From NCBI GenBank assembly GCA_938009745.1, contig CALLII010000007.1, positions 1-49,803 on the forward strand: a stretch of DNA of 49,803 nt, given 5' to 3'. The DNA comes from an uncultured Flavobacteriales bacterium (GTDB taxonomy: Bacteria; Bacteroidota; Bacteroidia; Flavobacteriales_D; CAJJDF01). Each line of letters opens with the position of its first letter. Position 1 is the first letter of the stretch. The position numbers and the translations under genes were made by a program. The notes beneath the pieces were generated by a model, which was not told the DNA's origin, made no database searches, and worked only from the letters and a program-made list of their open reading frames with translations. Shown here piece after piece: positions 26,185 through 34,701 of the stretch.

Positions 26185-28596
26185 ATGATTAATAAAAAAT
26201 ATTTATTTATACTCTTTCTTTTTGCACATTCAATAATGTTGGGGCAAACTGTAAAAGTTCTTCATTACCAAACCAAACAACCTATTGAAAATATTCAGGT
26301 TCACAATAGAGATAAATCAATTTCTTTATACACTAATACCCAGGGAGAAGTAAGACTTAATGATTTTAAAATAAATGAGTTAGTCTATTTTTCTCATCCT
26401 TCTTTTGAGAAAGAAAAAAAATCAATTTCCCAAATCGTAACTGATGGATACAGAGTATTAATGTTTGATTTAATAGAATTACCTACCATTGTTATTAAAC
26501 CTCCCAGAGAAAATACGCGTGAGGATTTTTCTTCAGTTAGAATAGAAAAAATTAAAAGCTCAGAAATTCAATTTTCAGTGCCACAAACTTCAGCAGACAT
26601 GCTTCAAAAGAACAGTAATATTCTTGTCCAAAAAAGTCAGTCTGGTGGTGGAAGTCCAATAATAAGAGGTTTTGAAGCCAATAAAATATTACTTGTTGTA
26701 GATGGAGTAAGAATGAACAATGCCATTTACAGAAGTGGACACCTCCAAAACGCCATTACTGTGGATGCAAATATTTTAGAAAGCACTGATGTATTTTATG
26801 GACCTGGATCTGTAATTTACGGAAGTGATGCATTAGGAGGTGTAATTCACTTTCATACCAAAAACCCTATGTTTTCATCTAGCGATCAATTACTGGTTAG
26901 TGGAAATGCTTTAGCAAGATTTGGATCTGCAAATGGAGAAAACACAACCCATGTAGACCTTAACTTAGGTTCAAAAAAATTCGCAAGTCTTACCTCAATT
27001 ACTTTCTCTGATTTTGAAGATTTTAGAATGGGAAATAATAGAAGTCATGGCTATGCTGATTTTGGAAAAGTATTAAATTACGTAACCACAATAAATGGAC
27101 AAGATTCTATGGTTGTAAATCCTGATGAGAATGTGCACCAAAGAACAGCATACAACCAGCTAGATTTACTGCAAAAATTTAGCTATCAATTGAACGAGAA
27201 TATAAAGCTAGGACTTAATATTCAGTACTCTACTTCTAGCCAAATTAACAGATTTGATAGACTTAATGAATACCGAAATGGAAAATTAAGATTTGCAGAA
27301 TGGTATTACGGACCTCAAAACAGACTATTGACTGCATTTACTTTAGAATCAAAAAAAGAAACTAAACTTTTTGATTACTACACAATTAACACTGCTTTTC
27401 AAAAAATTGATGAAGACAGAATAGATCGAAGATATCAAAGCAATATTCGCTCTACACAAAATGAAGATGTTTTTGTTTACAGTTTAAATGCTGATTTTTT
27501 TAAACGTTTATCCAAAAAAGAAGTTCTTTATTATGGAATTGAAGGAACTCACAACCAAGTAAAATCTTCTGCATTTGATACAGATATTAACACTAACGTT
27601 ACTACTCCAGGGTTAACCAGATATCCAAATGGAGAAAACAGAATTACGTCTGGAGCAATTTATGCAACTCTTGACAAGCTGATAACTAAAGAGGTAACGA
27701 TAAATTTTGGCACCAGATACAATCATTTTTTAAATTATTCAGAGTTTTTGGACACATCATTTGTTGGATTTCCTTTTAGTGAAATTGACTTTAATACTGG
27801 AGCTTTCTCAGGAAGTGTTAGTATTAAATACGAAGAAGAAAGCGGGTTTAGAGGAGAGCTAATTGGTTCGTCTGGATATAGATCACCAAATGTGGATGAC
27901 TATGGAAAGATTTTTGAAAACAATGGAAACCTTATAATCCCGAACAATTTACTAAGACCAGAGTTTGTCTATAATGGTGAACTTAATTTTTCTAAAAAAT
28001 GGGAAAAAGACGAGAAGGAATATCTTATGATAAAACTTGCTGGGTTCTACACGGTTATTAATAATGCAATAGTAAGAAGCGATTTTGTTCTAAATGGTGA
28101 AGACTCAATTCTATTTGAAGGCGCTACATTAAATCTGCAGTCGAATCAAAATGTAAGCTCTGCCTATATTTATGGTGGTTCATTTGATACTAGAATCAAT
28201 TTTACACCTTATTTAAGTTTTAATGGTTCAATAAATTATACTGTTGGAAAAAATGTAAGTTCGGACTCTCCACTAGGTCATATTCCACCTGTTTTTGGAA
28301 GATTAGGAATGACATTTAATAATAAAAAAATTAGAGCCCAAGTTAATTCACAATTTAATAGCTGGAAACATGTGAAAGACTTTTCGCCAACTGGTGAAGA
28401 TAATTTAGAAGAAGCAACAATTGATGGCTCACCTGCCTGGCTAGTGTTAAATGCATACTTATCAGTTAATCTTAATTCATCTTTAAGTTTACAAGGAAGT
28501 GTAGAAAACATCTTAGATACTCATTACAAGCAATTTGCATCTGGAGTTAGTGCTTTGGGTAGGAATTTTAGCTTAAGCCTTAAAGCTAGCTTTTAA
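26185..28596 (+). CDS. TonB-dependent receptor, heme/hemoglobin-receptor-like
   Basis: 803 residues from the ATG at 26185, chosen because a signal peptide (MINKKYLFILFLFAHSIMLGQ) begins there. A carboxypeptidase-like beta-sandwich (about 22-95) precedes the plug (about 115-245): SVPQTSADMLQ, GGGSPIIRGFEANKILLVVDG, MNNAIYRSGHLQNAITVDA and GPGSVIYGSDALGGVIHFHT. The rest is a 22-strand barrel ending in a C-terminal Phe (LGRNFSLSLKASF), needed for Bam-mediated insertion. The plug wording and a YRSPNVDDYGKIF segment resembling the FRAP box suggest the heme/hemoglobin receptor group, but iron chelate or cobalamin remain possible. There is no SusD partner, so polysaccharide uptake is unlikely. It diverges from an operon that includes heme A synthase. 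Confidence 0.88.
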   Translation: MINKKYLFILFLFAHSIMLGQTVKVLHYQTKQPIENIQVHNRDKSISLYTNTQGEVRLNDFKINELVYFSHPSFEKEKKSISQIVTDGYRVLMFDLIELPTIVIKPPRENTREDFSSVRIEKIKSSEIQFSVPQTSADMLQKNSNILVQKSQSGGGSPIIRGFEANKILLVVDGVRMNNAIYRSGHLQNAITVDANILESTDVFYGPGSVIYGSDALGGVIHFHTKNPMFSSSDQLLVSGNALARFGSANGENTTHVDLNLGSKKFASLTSITFSDFEDFRMGNNRSHGYADFGKVLNYVTTINGQDSMVVNPDENVHQRTAYNQLDLLQKFSYQLNENIKLGLNIQYSTSSQINRFDRLNEYRNGKLRFAEWYYGPQNRLLTAFTLESKKETKLFDYYTINTAFQKIDEDRIDRRYQSNIRSTQNEDVFVYSLNADFFKRLSKKEVLYYGIEGTHNQVKSSAFDTDINTNVTTPGLTRYPNGENRITSGAIYATLDKLITKEVTINFGTRYNHFLNYSEFLDTSFVGFPFSEIDFNTGAFSGSVSIKYEEESGFRGELIGSSGYRSPNVDDYGKIFENNGNLIIPNNLLRPEFVYNGELNFSKKWEKDEKEYLMIKLAGFYTVINNAIVRSDFVLNGEDSILFEGATLNLQSNQNVSSAYIYGGSFDTRINFTPYLSFNGSINYTVGKNVSSDSPLGHIPPVFGRLGMTFNNKKIRAQVNSQFNSWKHVKDFSPTGEDNLEEATIDGSPAWLVLNAYLSVNLNSSLSLQGSVENILDTHYKQFASGVSALGRNFSLSLKASF

Positions 28597-28669
28597 TCTA
28601 AATTAGAACTTCAAGAAGTTCAATCTACTTCATAAACATCTAGCGTTTTAGCCTATCGGATTGTTCCGT

Positions 28670-28685
28670 TATTTTTGTATCTTTG
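28670..28685 (+). promoter_or_regulatory. Two overlapping-register -7 boxes before the M23 gene
   Basis: TATTTTTG (28670-28677) and TATCTTTG (28678-28685) both match TAnnTTTG and lie 34-49 nt before the ATG at 28719. They may allow two start sites eight nt apart. Confidence 0.45.
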
Positions 28686-28718
28686 ATAGCCTTACTTCTT
28701 GGGTAAGGAAAATAAAAA

Positions 28719-29675
28719 ATGAATAAAAGAGCCAAATATAAATACGACCCGAATACACTTCAATACCAAAAGATTGAATTGACACTGGGGGAAGTGATTA
28801 AAAAAATTCTGAAATATACTGGCGTAGGATTACTAATTGCTGGAATAATAATTTTAATCTCCTATCCTTTTATTCAAGACTACTCAACTAGAAAGGCTCA
28901 AAAAAAAATAGAATTTTTGGAGTCAAACTATCAATCTATAAACTCCGAAATGGATACGATTGTTAGTGTTTTACAAAATCTGCAAGAAACCGATAACAAT
29001 TTATACCGAGTAATTTTTGAGGCAGAGCCCTATAAAAACAATGAATTAACCAGGTCTAATTTTGTAGAAAAAAGAACACACGAAGATTATGTGATTTCAC
29101 TTAGAGAAAGACTTATTTCTCTTACTAAAAGTGTTGTAGGTCAATCTAAATCATTTGATGAACTCATTGCTTTAGCTCTAGATAAAGAAAAACTCTTAAG
29201 AGCTGTTCCATCTATAATACCTATTGAAGACAAGGAACTTACAAGGCTCTCTTCACCTTTTGGAATTAGGAATGACCCTATTTATAATGTTCCAAAAATG
29301 CATTCTGGTTTAGATTTTACAGCACCAACTGGCTCAAAAATTTATGCCTCAGGAGACGGAGTTGTTGAAACAATGGAATACAGTACTGGCGGATATGGAA
29401 ATCATGTTGTAATAAATCATGGATTTGGATATAAATCTCATTATGCACACATGAGTGAATTTAAAACCAGAGTAGGAAAAAAAGTACAAAGAGGAGAATT
29501 AATTGGTTTAGTTGGTAGTACTGGTAAATCTACAGCACCACACTTACATTATGAAGTAATAAAAAATGGAAATAAAATTGATCCTATCAATTTCTTTTTT
29601 ACAGACATAACACCAGAACAGTATGAACAAATGCTTGAAAAAGCAAAAAATTCAAGCGGTTCATCACTAGATTAA
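28719..29675 (+). CDS. M23-family metallopeptidase (LytM/murein endopeptidase)
   Basis: 318 residues. Cytoplasmic start (NKRAKYKYDPNTLQYQKIEL, a conserved opening in Bacteroidota), one membrane helix (about 33-52), a coiled-coil stretch (about 60-100), then the M23 domain (about 185-295). Zinc and catalytic residues: H in MHSGLDFTAP with its Asp, the HYAHMSEF motif, and HLHYEV. Cleaves peptide crosslinks in peptidoglycan in the periplasm, anchored in the inner membrane. Followed after 13 nt by a MerR gene, an arrangement I know from many flavobacteria; the two are probably cotranscribed. Confidence 0.93.
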   Translation: MNKRAKYKYDPNTLQYQKIELTLGEVIKKILKYTGVGLLIAGIIILISYPFIQDYSTRKAQKKIEFLESNYQSINSEMDTIVSVLQNLQETDNNLYRVIFEAEPYKNNELTRSNFVEKRTHEDYVISLRERLISLTKSVVGQSKSFDELIALALDKEKLLRAVPSIIPIEDKELTRLSSPFGIRNDPIYNVPKMHSGLDFTAPTGSKIYASGDGVVETMEYSTGGYGNHVVINHGFGYKSHYAHMSEFKTRVGKKVQRGELIGLVGSTGKSTAPHLHYEVIKNGNKIDPINFFFTDITPEQYEQMLEKAKNSSGSSLD

Positions 29676-29688
29676 AACATTCATCATC

Positions 29689-30021
29689 ATGATTAACATT
29701 GACTTAGACAAAAACAAAATGTACTACTCTATTGGTGAAGTAGCCAAAATTTTTAATGTTAATGCCTCTTTAATACGATTTTGGGAAAAAGAATTCAAAC
29801 AATTATCACCTAAAAAAGCTGAAAGTGGTAAAAGAAAATTCACTGAAAAAGATATCAAAAACATTCAAGTTATTTATCATTTAGTAAAGGAAAAGGGCTA
29901 TACTCTTGATGGTGCAAAATCATATTTGAAAACCAGTAAGAATGAAATAAATAAAATAGTTGAATTAGAGTTGAAACTGAATAATATAAAAACTACTTTA
30001 GCTCAACTATTACAAGAATGA
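29689..30021 (+). CDS. MerR-family transcriptional regulator
   Basis: 110 residues. N-terminal winged helix-turn-helix with YYSIGEVAKIFNVNASLIRFWEKEF (about 11-35) and the wing KRKFTEKDIKNIQVIYHLVKEKGYTLDGAKSYL, followed by a dimerisation helix. It is shorter than typical MerR proteins and has no metal- or drug-binding tail, so its ligand, if any, is unknown. Its stop codon overlaps the queD start by 4 nt (ATGA), showing translational coupling. Confidence 0.9.
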   Translation: MINIDLDKNKMYYSIGEVAKIFNVNASLIRFWEKEFKQLSPKKAESGKRKFTEKDIKNIQVIYHLVKEKGYTLDGAKSYLKTSKNEINKIVELELKLNNIKTTLAQLLQE

Positions 30022-30440
30022 AAGAAGTAACTATTATTAGACGAGAGCGTTTCTGCTCAGCACATAAACTTTGGAATCCAAATTGGGACGCCAAAAAAAA
30101 CGAAGAAACTTTTGGAGGATGCTCTAATCCTAATTGGCATGGCCACAATTACGAGTTAATTGTAAAAGTAGCTGGAGAAATTGAACCAGAAACTGGATTT
30201 GTAATGAATCTAAAAACTTTATCTAAAATACTTAAATACAAAGTAATAGATAAACTAGATCACAAAAACTTAAACTTAGATGTTGATTTTTTGAAAGATA
30301 AAAGAACAACAACTGAAGTAGTGGCAGTGGCTATTTGGGAAGAGATTGAGGAAGAAATAAAAATAAAAGGCGGAAAATTAATAAGTGTGAGAGTGAATGA
30401 AACCGAAAATAATTCGGTTGAATACTTTGGCGAAAAATAA
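30018..30440 (+). CDS. queD: 6-carboxytetrahydropterin synthase QueD
   Basis: 140 residues. Converts 7,8-dihydroneopterin triphosphate to 6-carboxy-tetrahydropterin, an early step of queuosine biosynthesis. Zinc histidines are H16 (CSAHKLW) and H41/H43 (WHGHNY); the catalytic cysteine is C35 in [13 protein letters not shown], and the relay histidine is in [11 protein letters not shown]. The spacing C-N5-HGH fits QueD/PTPS; the sequence is nearer QueD than eukaryotic sepiapterin-pathway synthases. Directly followed after 4 nt by folE, whose product is its substrate. Confidence 0.92.
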   Translation: MKEVTIIRRERFCSAHKLWNPNWDAKKNEETFGGCSNPNWHGHNYELIVKVAGEIEPETGFVMNLKTLSKILKYKVIDKLDHKNLNLDVDFLKDKRTTTEVVAVAIWEEIEEEIKIKGGKLISVRVNETENNSVEYFGEK

Positions 30441-30444
30441 AAGA

Positions 30445-31041
30445 ATGGGCTACAAAAAAATTGAACAATATGACGATAAGAAAACAGAAAAAATGTCTGC
30501 TTTCTATGAAGAAATATTGAAAGACTTGGGCGAAGATCCAAAAAGAGAAGGGTTATTAAAAACACCTGAAAGGGTATCAAAAGCTATGCAGTTTTTGACT
30601 CATGGTTATGACATTAATCCAAGTGAGATTATAAAATCTGCTATGTTCAGTGAAGACTACAGCCAAATGGTTTTAGTAAAAGACATAGAACTTTATTCTA
30701 TGTGTGAGCATCACATGCTTCCATTCTTTGGAAAGGCTCACATTGCTTACATTCCAAATGGAAAAATTGTAGGATTAAGTAAATTACCAAGAGTTGTAGA
30801 TGCATTTGCAAGAAGACTCCAAGTTCAGGAAAGATTGACAAACGAAATAAGAGATTGTATTCACGAAACTCTGCAACCACTTGGTGTTGCTGTAGTAATT
30901 GAAGCAAGCCACATGTGCATGCAAATGAGAGGAGTAGAAAAACAAAACTCAGTGACAACAACCTCTGCTTTTACTGGTGCTTTTTTAGAAGAAGCGACTA
31001 GGCAAGAATTCATAAAATTAGTATCTTCGAAACTACATTAA
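30445..31041 (+). CDS. folE: GTP cyclohydrolase I FolE
   Basis: 198 residues from the ATG at 30445, just after the queD stop; an in-frame ATG at 30397 lies inside queD and is rejected. Converts GTP to 7,8-dihydroneopterin triphosphate for folate and queuosine synthesis; a cytoplasmic decamer. Zinc ligands are in [20 protein letters not shown] and the second Cys in [45 protein letters not shown] is the family core. The adjacent queD uses the product; FolC further upstream at 18.4 kb acts later in the folate branch. Confidence 0.96.
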   Translation: MGYKKIEQYDDKKTEKMSAFYEEILKDLGEDPKREGLLKTPERVSKAMQFLTHGYDINPSEIIKSAMFSEDYSQMVLVKDIELYSMCEHHMLPFFGKAHIAYIPNGKIVGLSKLPRVVDAFARRLQVQERLTNEIRDCIHETLQPLGVAVVIEASHMCMQMRGVEKQNSVTTTSAFTGAFLEEATRQEFIKLVSSKLH

Positions 31042-31052
31042 GAAACTAAAAA

Positions 31053-31775
31053 ATGGAAGAAAGAAACACATACAACTCTATACTTGATGCGGCAGCACAA
31101 GACAAAACAATGGCAAAATCCTTTATGGCTAATGTATTTTCATACATGTTCATGGGATTGTTAATCACTGGAGTTATCTCTTGGTATTTTGCATCAGAAG
31201 GTTTAGTAGATAAATATTTAATTACTGAAACAGGAGCAACTCCACTGTATTTTATTGCTGCTTTTGCCCCACTTGGTTTTGTTTTTTTAATGAGCCTTGG
31301 TTATAATAAACTGAGCGCATCATCCATGCTGATATTGTTTATTACGTTCGCAACACTAATGGGGATTAGTTTAAGTACTATTTTCCTGAGATATAGCGGA
31401 GCCGATATTTCAACTGCGTTTTTCTCTGCTTCATCTGTATTTGCAATCATGGCAGTTGTAGGATACACGACTACTACAGACTTAACAAAGCTTGGAAACA
31501 TACTATACATTGGTTTAATAGGAATAATTGTAGCAATGATTGCTAACTTTTTTATGCAAAGCGACATGATGAGTTATGTAATTAGCGTAATCGGAGTAAT
31601 TATCTTTACAGGATTAACTGCTTATGACGTACAAAAACTTAAGAGAATTGGAGAAGGAGCAGAGATTGGAACTGCCTCAACAAAAAAACGAGCTATATAC
31701 GGAGCGCTAGACTTATACCTTGATTTCATCAACTTATTCTTATTTCTTTTAAGATTATTTGGAGGAAGAGACTAA
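31053..31775 (+). CDS. Bax inhibitor-1/YccA family membrane protein
   Basis: 240 residues. A short soluble N-terminus with TMAKSFMANVFSYMFMGLLITG, then seven hydrophobic helices. The last is preceded by TAYDVQKLKRIGEGAE and followed by ALDLYLDFINLFLFLLRLFGGRD, both signature segments of the BI-1/YccA (LFG/TMBIM) family. Family members form pH-sensitive Ca2+ leak channels or modulate the FtsH protease; which applies here is unknown. Starts 11 nt after folE, so it is probably the last gene of the M23-merR-queD-folE operon. Confidence 0.92.
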   Translation: MEERNTYNSILDAAAQDKTMAKSFMANVFSYMFMGLLITGVISWYFASEGLVDKYLITETGATPLYFIAAFAPLGFVFLMSLGYNKLSASSMLILFITFATLMGISLSTIFLRYSGADISTAFFSASSVFAIMAVVGYTTTTDLTKLGNILYIGLIGIIVAMIANFFMQSDMMSYVISVIGVIIFTGLTAYDVQKLKRIGEGAEIGTASTKKRAIYGALDLYLDFINLFLFLLRLFGGRD

Positions 31776-31780
31776 TTAAA

Positions 31781-31812
31781 TTTGTGTCGGTTTAATCAAT
31801 TAATTACTTTTA
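31781..31812 (+). promoter_or_regulatory. Candidate promoter for the 31-residue membrane peptide gene
   Basis: TTTG (31781-31784) and TACTTTTA (31805-31812) are 20 nt apart and match the Bacteroidota promoter layout except for the last base of the -7 box. The ATG follows at 31828. Confidence 0.4.
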
Positions 31813-31827
31813 TAAAAAAAGAACAAC

Positions 31828-31923
31828 ATGTCTGATAATTATTTTCACGAAAACTCAGGAATTATAGGGTACGTATACACAGCTGTAGCTCTTATGGTTG
31901 TTGGCTACCTTATCTTTTTCTAG
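31828..31923 (+). CDS. 31-residue single-pass membrane peptide
   Basis: Begins MSDNYFHENSGIIGYVYT and continues as one hydrophobic helix (about 12-30: IIGYVYTAVALMVVGYLIFF at the C-terminus), then TAG. A candidate promoter lies 16 nt upstream and a strong terminator begins 7 nt after the stop, so this looks like a free-standing small gene rather than noise. The size and shape recall tiny accessory subunits of respiratory complexes or small transporter regulators, but I do not recognise it and assign no function. Confidence 0.6.
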   Translation: MSDNYFHENSGIIGYVYTAVALMVVGYLIFF

Positions 31924-31930
31924 CATTTAA

Positions 31931-31955
31931 AAAGCCTGATAATTTCAGGCTTTTT
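31931..31955 (+). terminator. Terminator after the 31-residue peptide gene
   Basis: AAAGCCTGA pairs perfectly with TCAGGCTTT around a 5-nt loop and runs into T5. It separates the small gene from the GH3-like gene that begins 23 nt later. Confidence 0.85.
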
Positions 31956-31977
31956 CTATTAAAACCCCTTTTTGAAT

Positions 31978-33468
31978 ATGCCATTTGACACTATTTTTTC
32001 TTGGATAATTAAGAAAAGAATAGACCAAATTGAGCAATTCACAAACAATCCTATTCAGGCTCAGCAAGCTGTATTCACTGCTTTAGTAGATAAAGCTAAG
32101 AATACAGAAATAGGAAAAAATCATGGATTCGCAGGAGTTTCAAACTTTAATGAATTCAAACAAAATACCCCTATAAGAACTTACGAAGAGCTATTTCCAT
32201 TTATTGAGAAATCAATGAAAGGGCAAGAAAATATCTTGTGGCCCGGAAAAATTCAATGGTTTTCTAAGTCATCTGGAACTACAAATGCAAAGAGCAAATT
32301 AATTCCTGTAACTCAAGAAGCAATTCAGGATTGCCACTACAAAGGTGGAAAAGATTTACTGAGTATTTATTACCACAACAATCCAAACGCAAAATTATTT
32401 TCAGGAAAGCATCTTATCCTTGGCGGAAACACTTCACTTAATAAACTTAATGAGAATAGTTTTTTTGGAGATTTATCGGCTATTATAGTTAAAAACCTTC
32501 CTTTTTGGGCTGAGATTAGACGAACTCCTAGCCGTGAGATAACACTTATGGAAAACTGGGAAGAGAAGATTGACAAGATGGCTAAAGCAGCCTTAAAAGA
32601 AGACGTAAAGATTATAGCGGGAGTCCCCTCCTGGATGTTAGTTCTTTTGAATAAAATACTAGAAGTTTCTGAAGGTAAAACTATAAACGAGATATGGCCT
32701 AACTTAGAATTATACATGCATGGCGGAGTTAATTTTGATCCTTATAAAAATCAATTCGACTCGCTAATAAATTTATCTAAACTCAATTATTACCAAACCT
32801 ACAATGCTTCTGAGGGTTTTTTCTCTTTACAAAATGAGAACAAAGCGGACGATATGCTGTTGATGTTGGACTACGGAATATTCTACGAATTTATTCCTAT
32901 GAATAATTTCAATGGAACCGACTCTGAAACCATTGAATTGGAGCAAGTAGAACTGAATAAAAACTATGCTCTAGTAATTTCAACAAACGGAGGACTTTGG
33001 AGATATTTAATAGGAGACACAGTTAAATTTACTTCCCTCTCCCCTTTCAAAATAAAAGTAACAGGGAGAACCAAACATTTTATTAATGCTTTTGGAGAAG
33101 AACTGATAATCGAAAATACTGATATTGCGATTAAGGAAGCTTGTAAACAAACTGAATCTGCTTTTAAAGAATATACAGTTGCCCCAAAATATTTGGATGG
33201 AACAAAAAAAGGAACTCATCAATGGTTAATTGAATTCTCAAAAGCACCCCAAGACATCAAAAGGTTTTCAGAAATTTTAGACAAAAAAATTCAAGAGTTA
33301 AACTCTGATTATGAAGCCAAAAGAAAGATGATTCTTTCACTACCTGAAGTTATTATATTGGAAGATGGCACATTTAATAAATGGCTAAAATCTAAAGATA
33401 AACTTGGTGGACAAAACAAAATCCCTAGATTAAGTAATAACAGAACCTTTATTGAGGAGATTCTTTAA
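31978..33468 (+). CDS. GH3-like acyl-acid-amido synthetase family protein
   Basis: 496 residues from the ATG at 31978 (an in-frame TTG lies six nt earlier). Matches the GH3 auxin-responsive family, members of the ANL adenylating superfamily that in plants join an acid to an amino acid. The nucleotide-binding loop is WFSKSSGTTNAKSKLIPVT (about 94-112); motif 2 is TYNASEGFFSL; motif 3 GLWRYLIGDTVKFTS; then a hinge (KVTGRTKHFINAFGEELI) and the C-terminal lid with a closing LGGQNKIPRLSNNR. Bacterial substrates are mostly unknown. It lies upstream of dxr but with its own gap; no biosynthetic cluster surrounds it. Confidence 0.85.
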   Translation: MPFDTIFSWIIKKRIDQIEQFTNNPIQAQQAVFTALVDKAKNTEIGKNHGFAGVSNFNEFKQNTPIRTYEELFPFIEKSMKGQENILWPGKIQWFSKSSGTTNAKSKLIPVTQEAIQDCHYKGGKDLLSIYYHNNPNAKLFSGKHLILGGNTSLNKLNENSFFGDLSAIIVKNLPFWAEIRRTPSREITLMENWEEKIDKMAKAALKEDVKIIAGVPSWMLVLLNKILEVSEGKTINEIWPNLELYMHGGVNFDPYKNQFDSLINLSKLNYYQTYNASEGFFSLQNENKADDMLLMLDYGIFYEFIPMNNFNGTDSETIELEQVELNKNYALVISTNGGLWRYLIGDTVKFTSLSPFKIKVTGRTKHFINAFGEELIIENTDIAIKEACKQTESAFKEYTVAPKYLDGTKKGTHQWLIEFSKAPQDIKRFSEILDKKIQELNSDYEAKRKMILSLPEVIILEDGTFNKWLKSKDKLGGQNKIPRLSNNRTFIEEIL

Positions 33469-33520
33469 TATTAAATCAAAAAAAAGGTAACTTTATCCTT
33501 TCTATTTCGAAATCCAAAAT

Positions 33521-34675
33521 ATGAGTAAAAAAGGTATAGCAATATTAGGTTCTACGGGTTCTATTGGGACTCAAGCACTAGAAGTAATTGAACAATTTCC
33601 AGATAAATTTGAATTAATTGCACTTACTGCAAACCGAAATGCTGATTTACTTATTGAGCAAGCTCTTAAATACAAACCAAATACGGTTGTTATTGTTGAC
33701 GAAAGTCAGTACAACAAAGTAAAAAATGTACTTTGGGAACACGACATAAAAGTATACTCTGGCGAAGACTCATTGAACCAAGTAGTTGAAATGACAGAAA
33801 TTGAAACAGTACTTACTGCAACTGTTGGATATTCGGGATTGTTGCCTACAATTAATGCAATAAACGCAGGAAAAAACATAGCTCTTGCAAATAAAGAAAC
33901 TTTGGTAGTAGCTGGTGATATTGTAACCAAATTAGCTCAACAAAAAGGAGTAAACATTTACCCCGTAGATTCGGAACACTCTGCAATATTCCAGTGTTTG
34001 GCAGGAAATTTTGATAACAAAATAGAAAAATTAATACTTACAGCATCAGGTGGTCCTTTTAGAGGAAAAACACATGAAGAACTAAAATCTGTAACAAGGG
34101 AACAAGCTTTAAAACACCCAAACTGGGAAATGGGAGCAAAAATTACTATTGATTCTGCTTCTCTAATGAACAAAGGATTAGAAGTTATTGAAGCAAAATG
34201 GCTTTTTGGAATCCCTGCAGATAAAATTGAAGTAGTAGTTCATCCACAATCAATTATTCACTCTGCAGTTCAGTTTGAGGACAGTAGTATTTTGGCTCAA
34301 ATGGGAATCCCTAGCATGAAAGTGCCAATTCAATATGCACTTACTTACCCAGAAAGACCAAAATCTAATTTTGATCGTTTTAGCTTTTTCGATTACCCAA
34401 ACTTAACTTTTGAAAAACCAGATATTGAGACTTTTAAAAACTTAAAACTAGCTTTTGAAGTTCTTGACATGGGTGGAAACTCAGCTTGTGTATTAAATGC
34501 TGCAAACGAAATAACTAACAAAGCATTCTTAGATGGTAAAATCTCATTCCTAGAAATTGGAGAAATTAATGAGAAAACTATCGAAAAAACTGAGTTCATA
34601 GCCAAGCCAACTCTCGAAGATTATATCGAGACAAATAAGCTAGCTCGAAAATTAGCCGAAGATTTTTGTAATTAA
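33521..34675 (+). CDS. dxr: 1-deoxy-D-xylulose 5-phosphate reductoisomerase Dxr
   Basis: 384 residues, full length. Second step of the MEP isoprenoid pathway: rearranges and reduces DXP to MEP with NADPH. NADPH loop ILGSTGSIGTQALEVI at the N-terminus; metal and substrate motifs VDSEHSAIFQCL, LTASGGPFRG, ASLMNKGLEVIEA and VHPQSIIHSAVQF. Followed after 26 nt by rseP, a neighbourhood widely conserved in bacteria. The partner gene dxs is in this window at 39469 on the other strand. Confidence 0.97.
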   Translation: MSKKGIAILGSTGSIGTQALEVIEQFPDKFELIALTANRNADLLIEQALKYKPNTVVIVDESQYNKVKNVLWEHDIKVYSGEDSLNQVVEMTEIETVLTATVGYSGLLPTINAINAGKNIALANKETLVVAGDIVTKLAQQKGVNIYPVDSEHSAIFQCLAGNFDNKIEKLILTASGGPFRGKTHEELKSVTREQALKHPNWEMGAKITIDSASLMNKGLEVIEAKWLFGIPADKIEVVVHPQSIIHSAVQFEDSSILAQMGIPSMKVPIQYALTYPERPKSNFDRFSFFDYPNLTFEKPDIETFKNLKLAFEVLDMGGNSACVLNAANEITNKAFLDGKISFLEIGEINEKTIEKTEFIAKPTLEDYIETNKLARKLAEDFCN

Positions 34676-34701
34676 TTTAAACCTAAACTGTTTTAACCTA
34701 C

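Noticed and set aside
30397-30444. ATG at 30397 as the folE start
   Set aside because: It lies inside the queD coding sequence, while the ATG at 30445 directly follows the queD stop and gives the normal family length.
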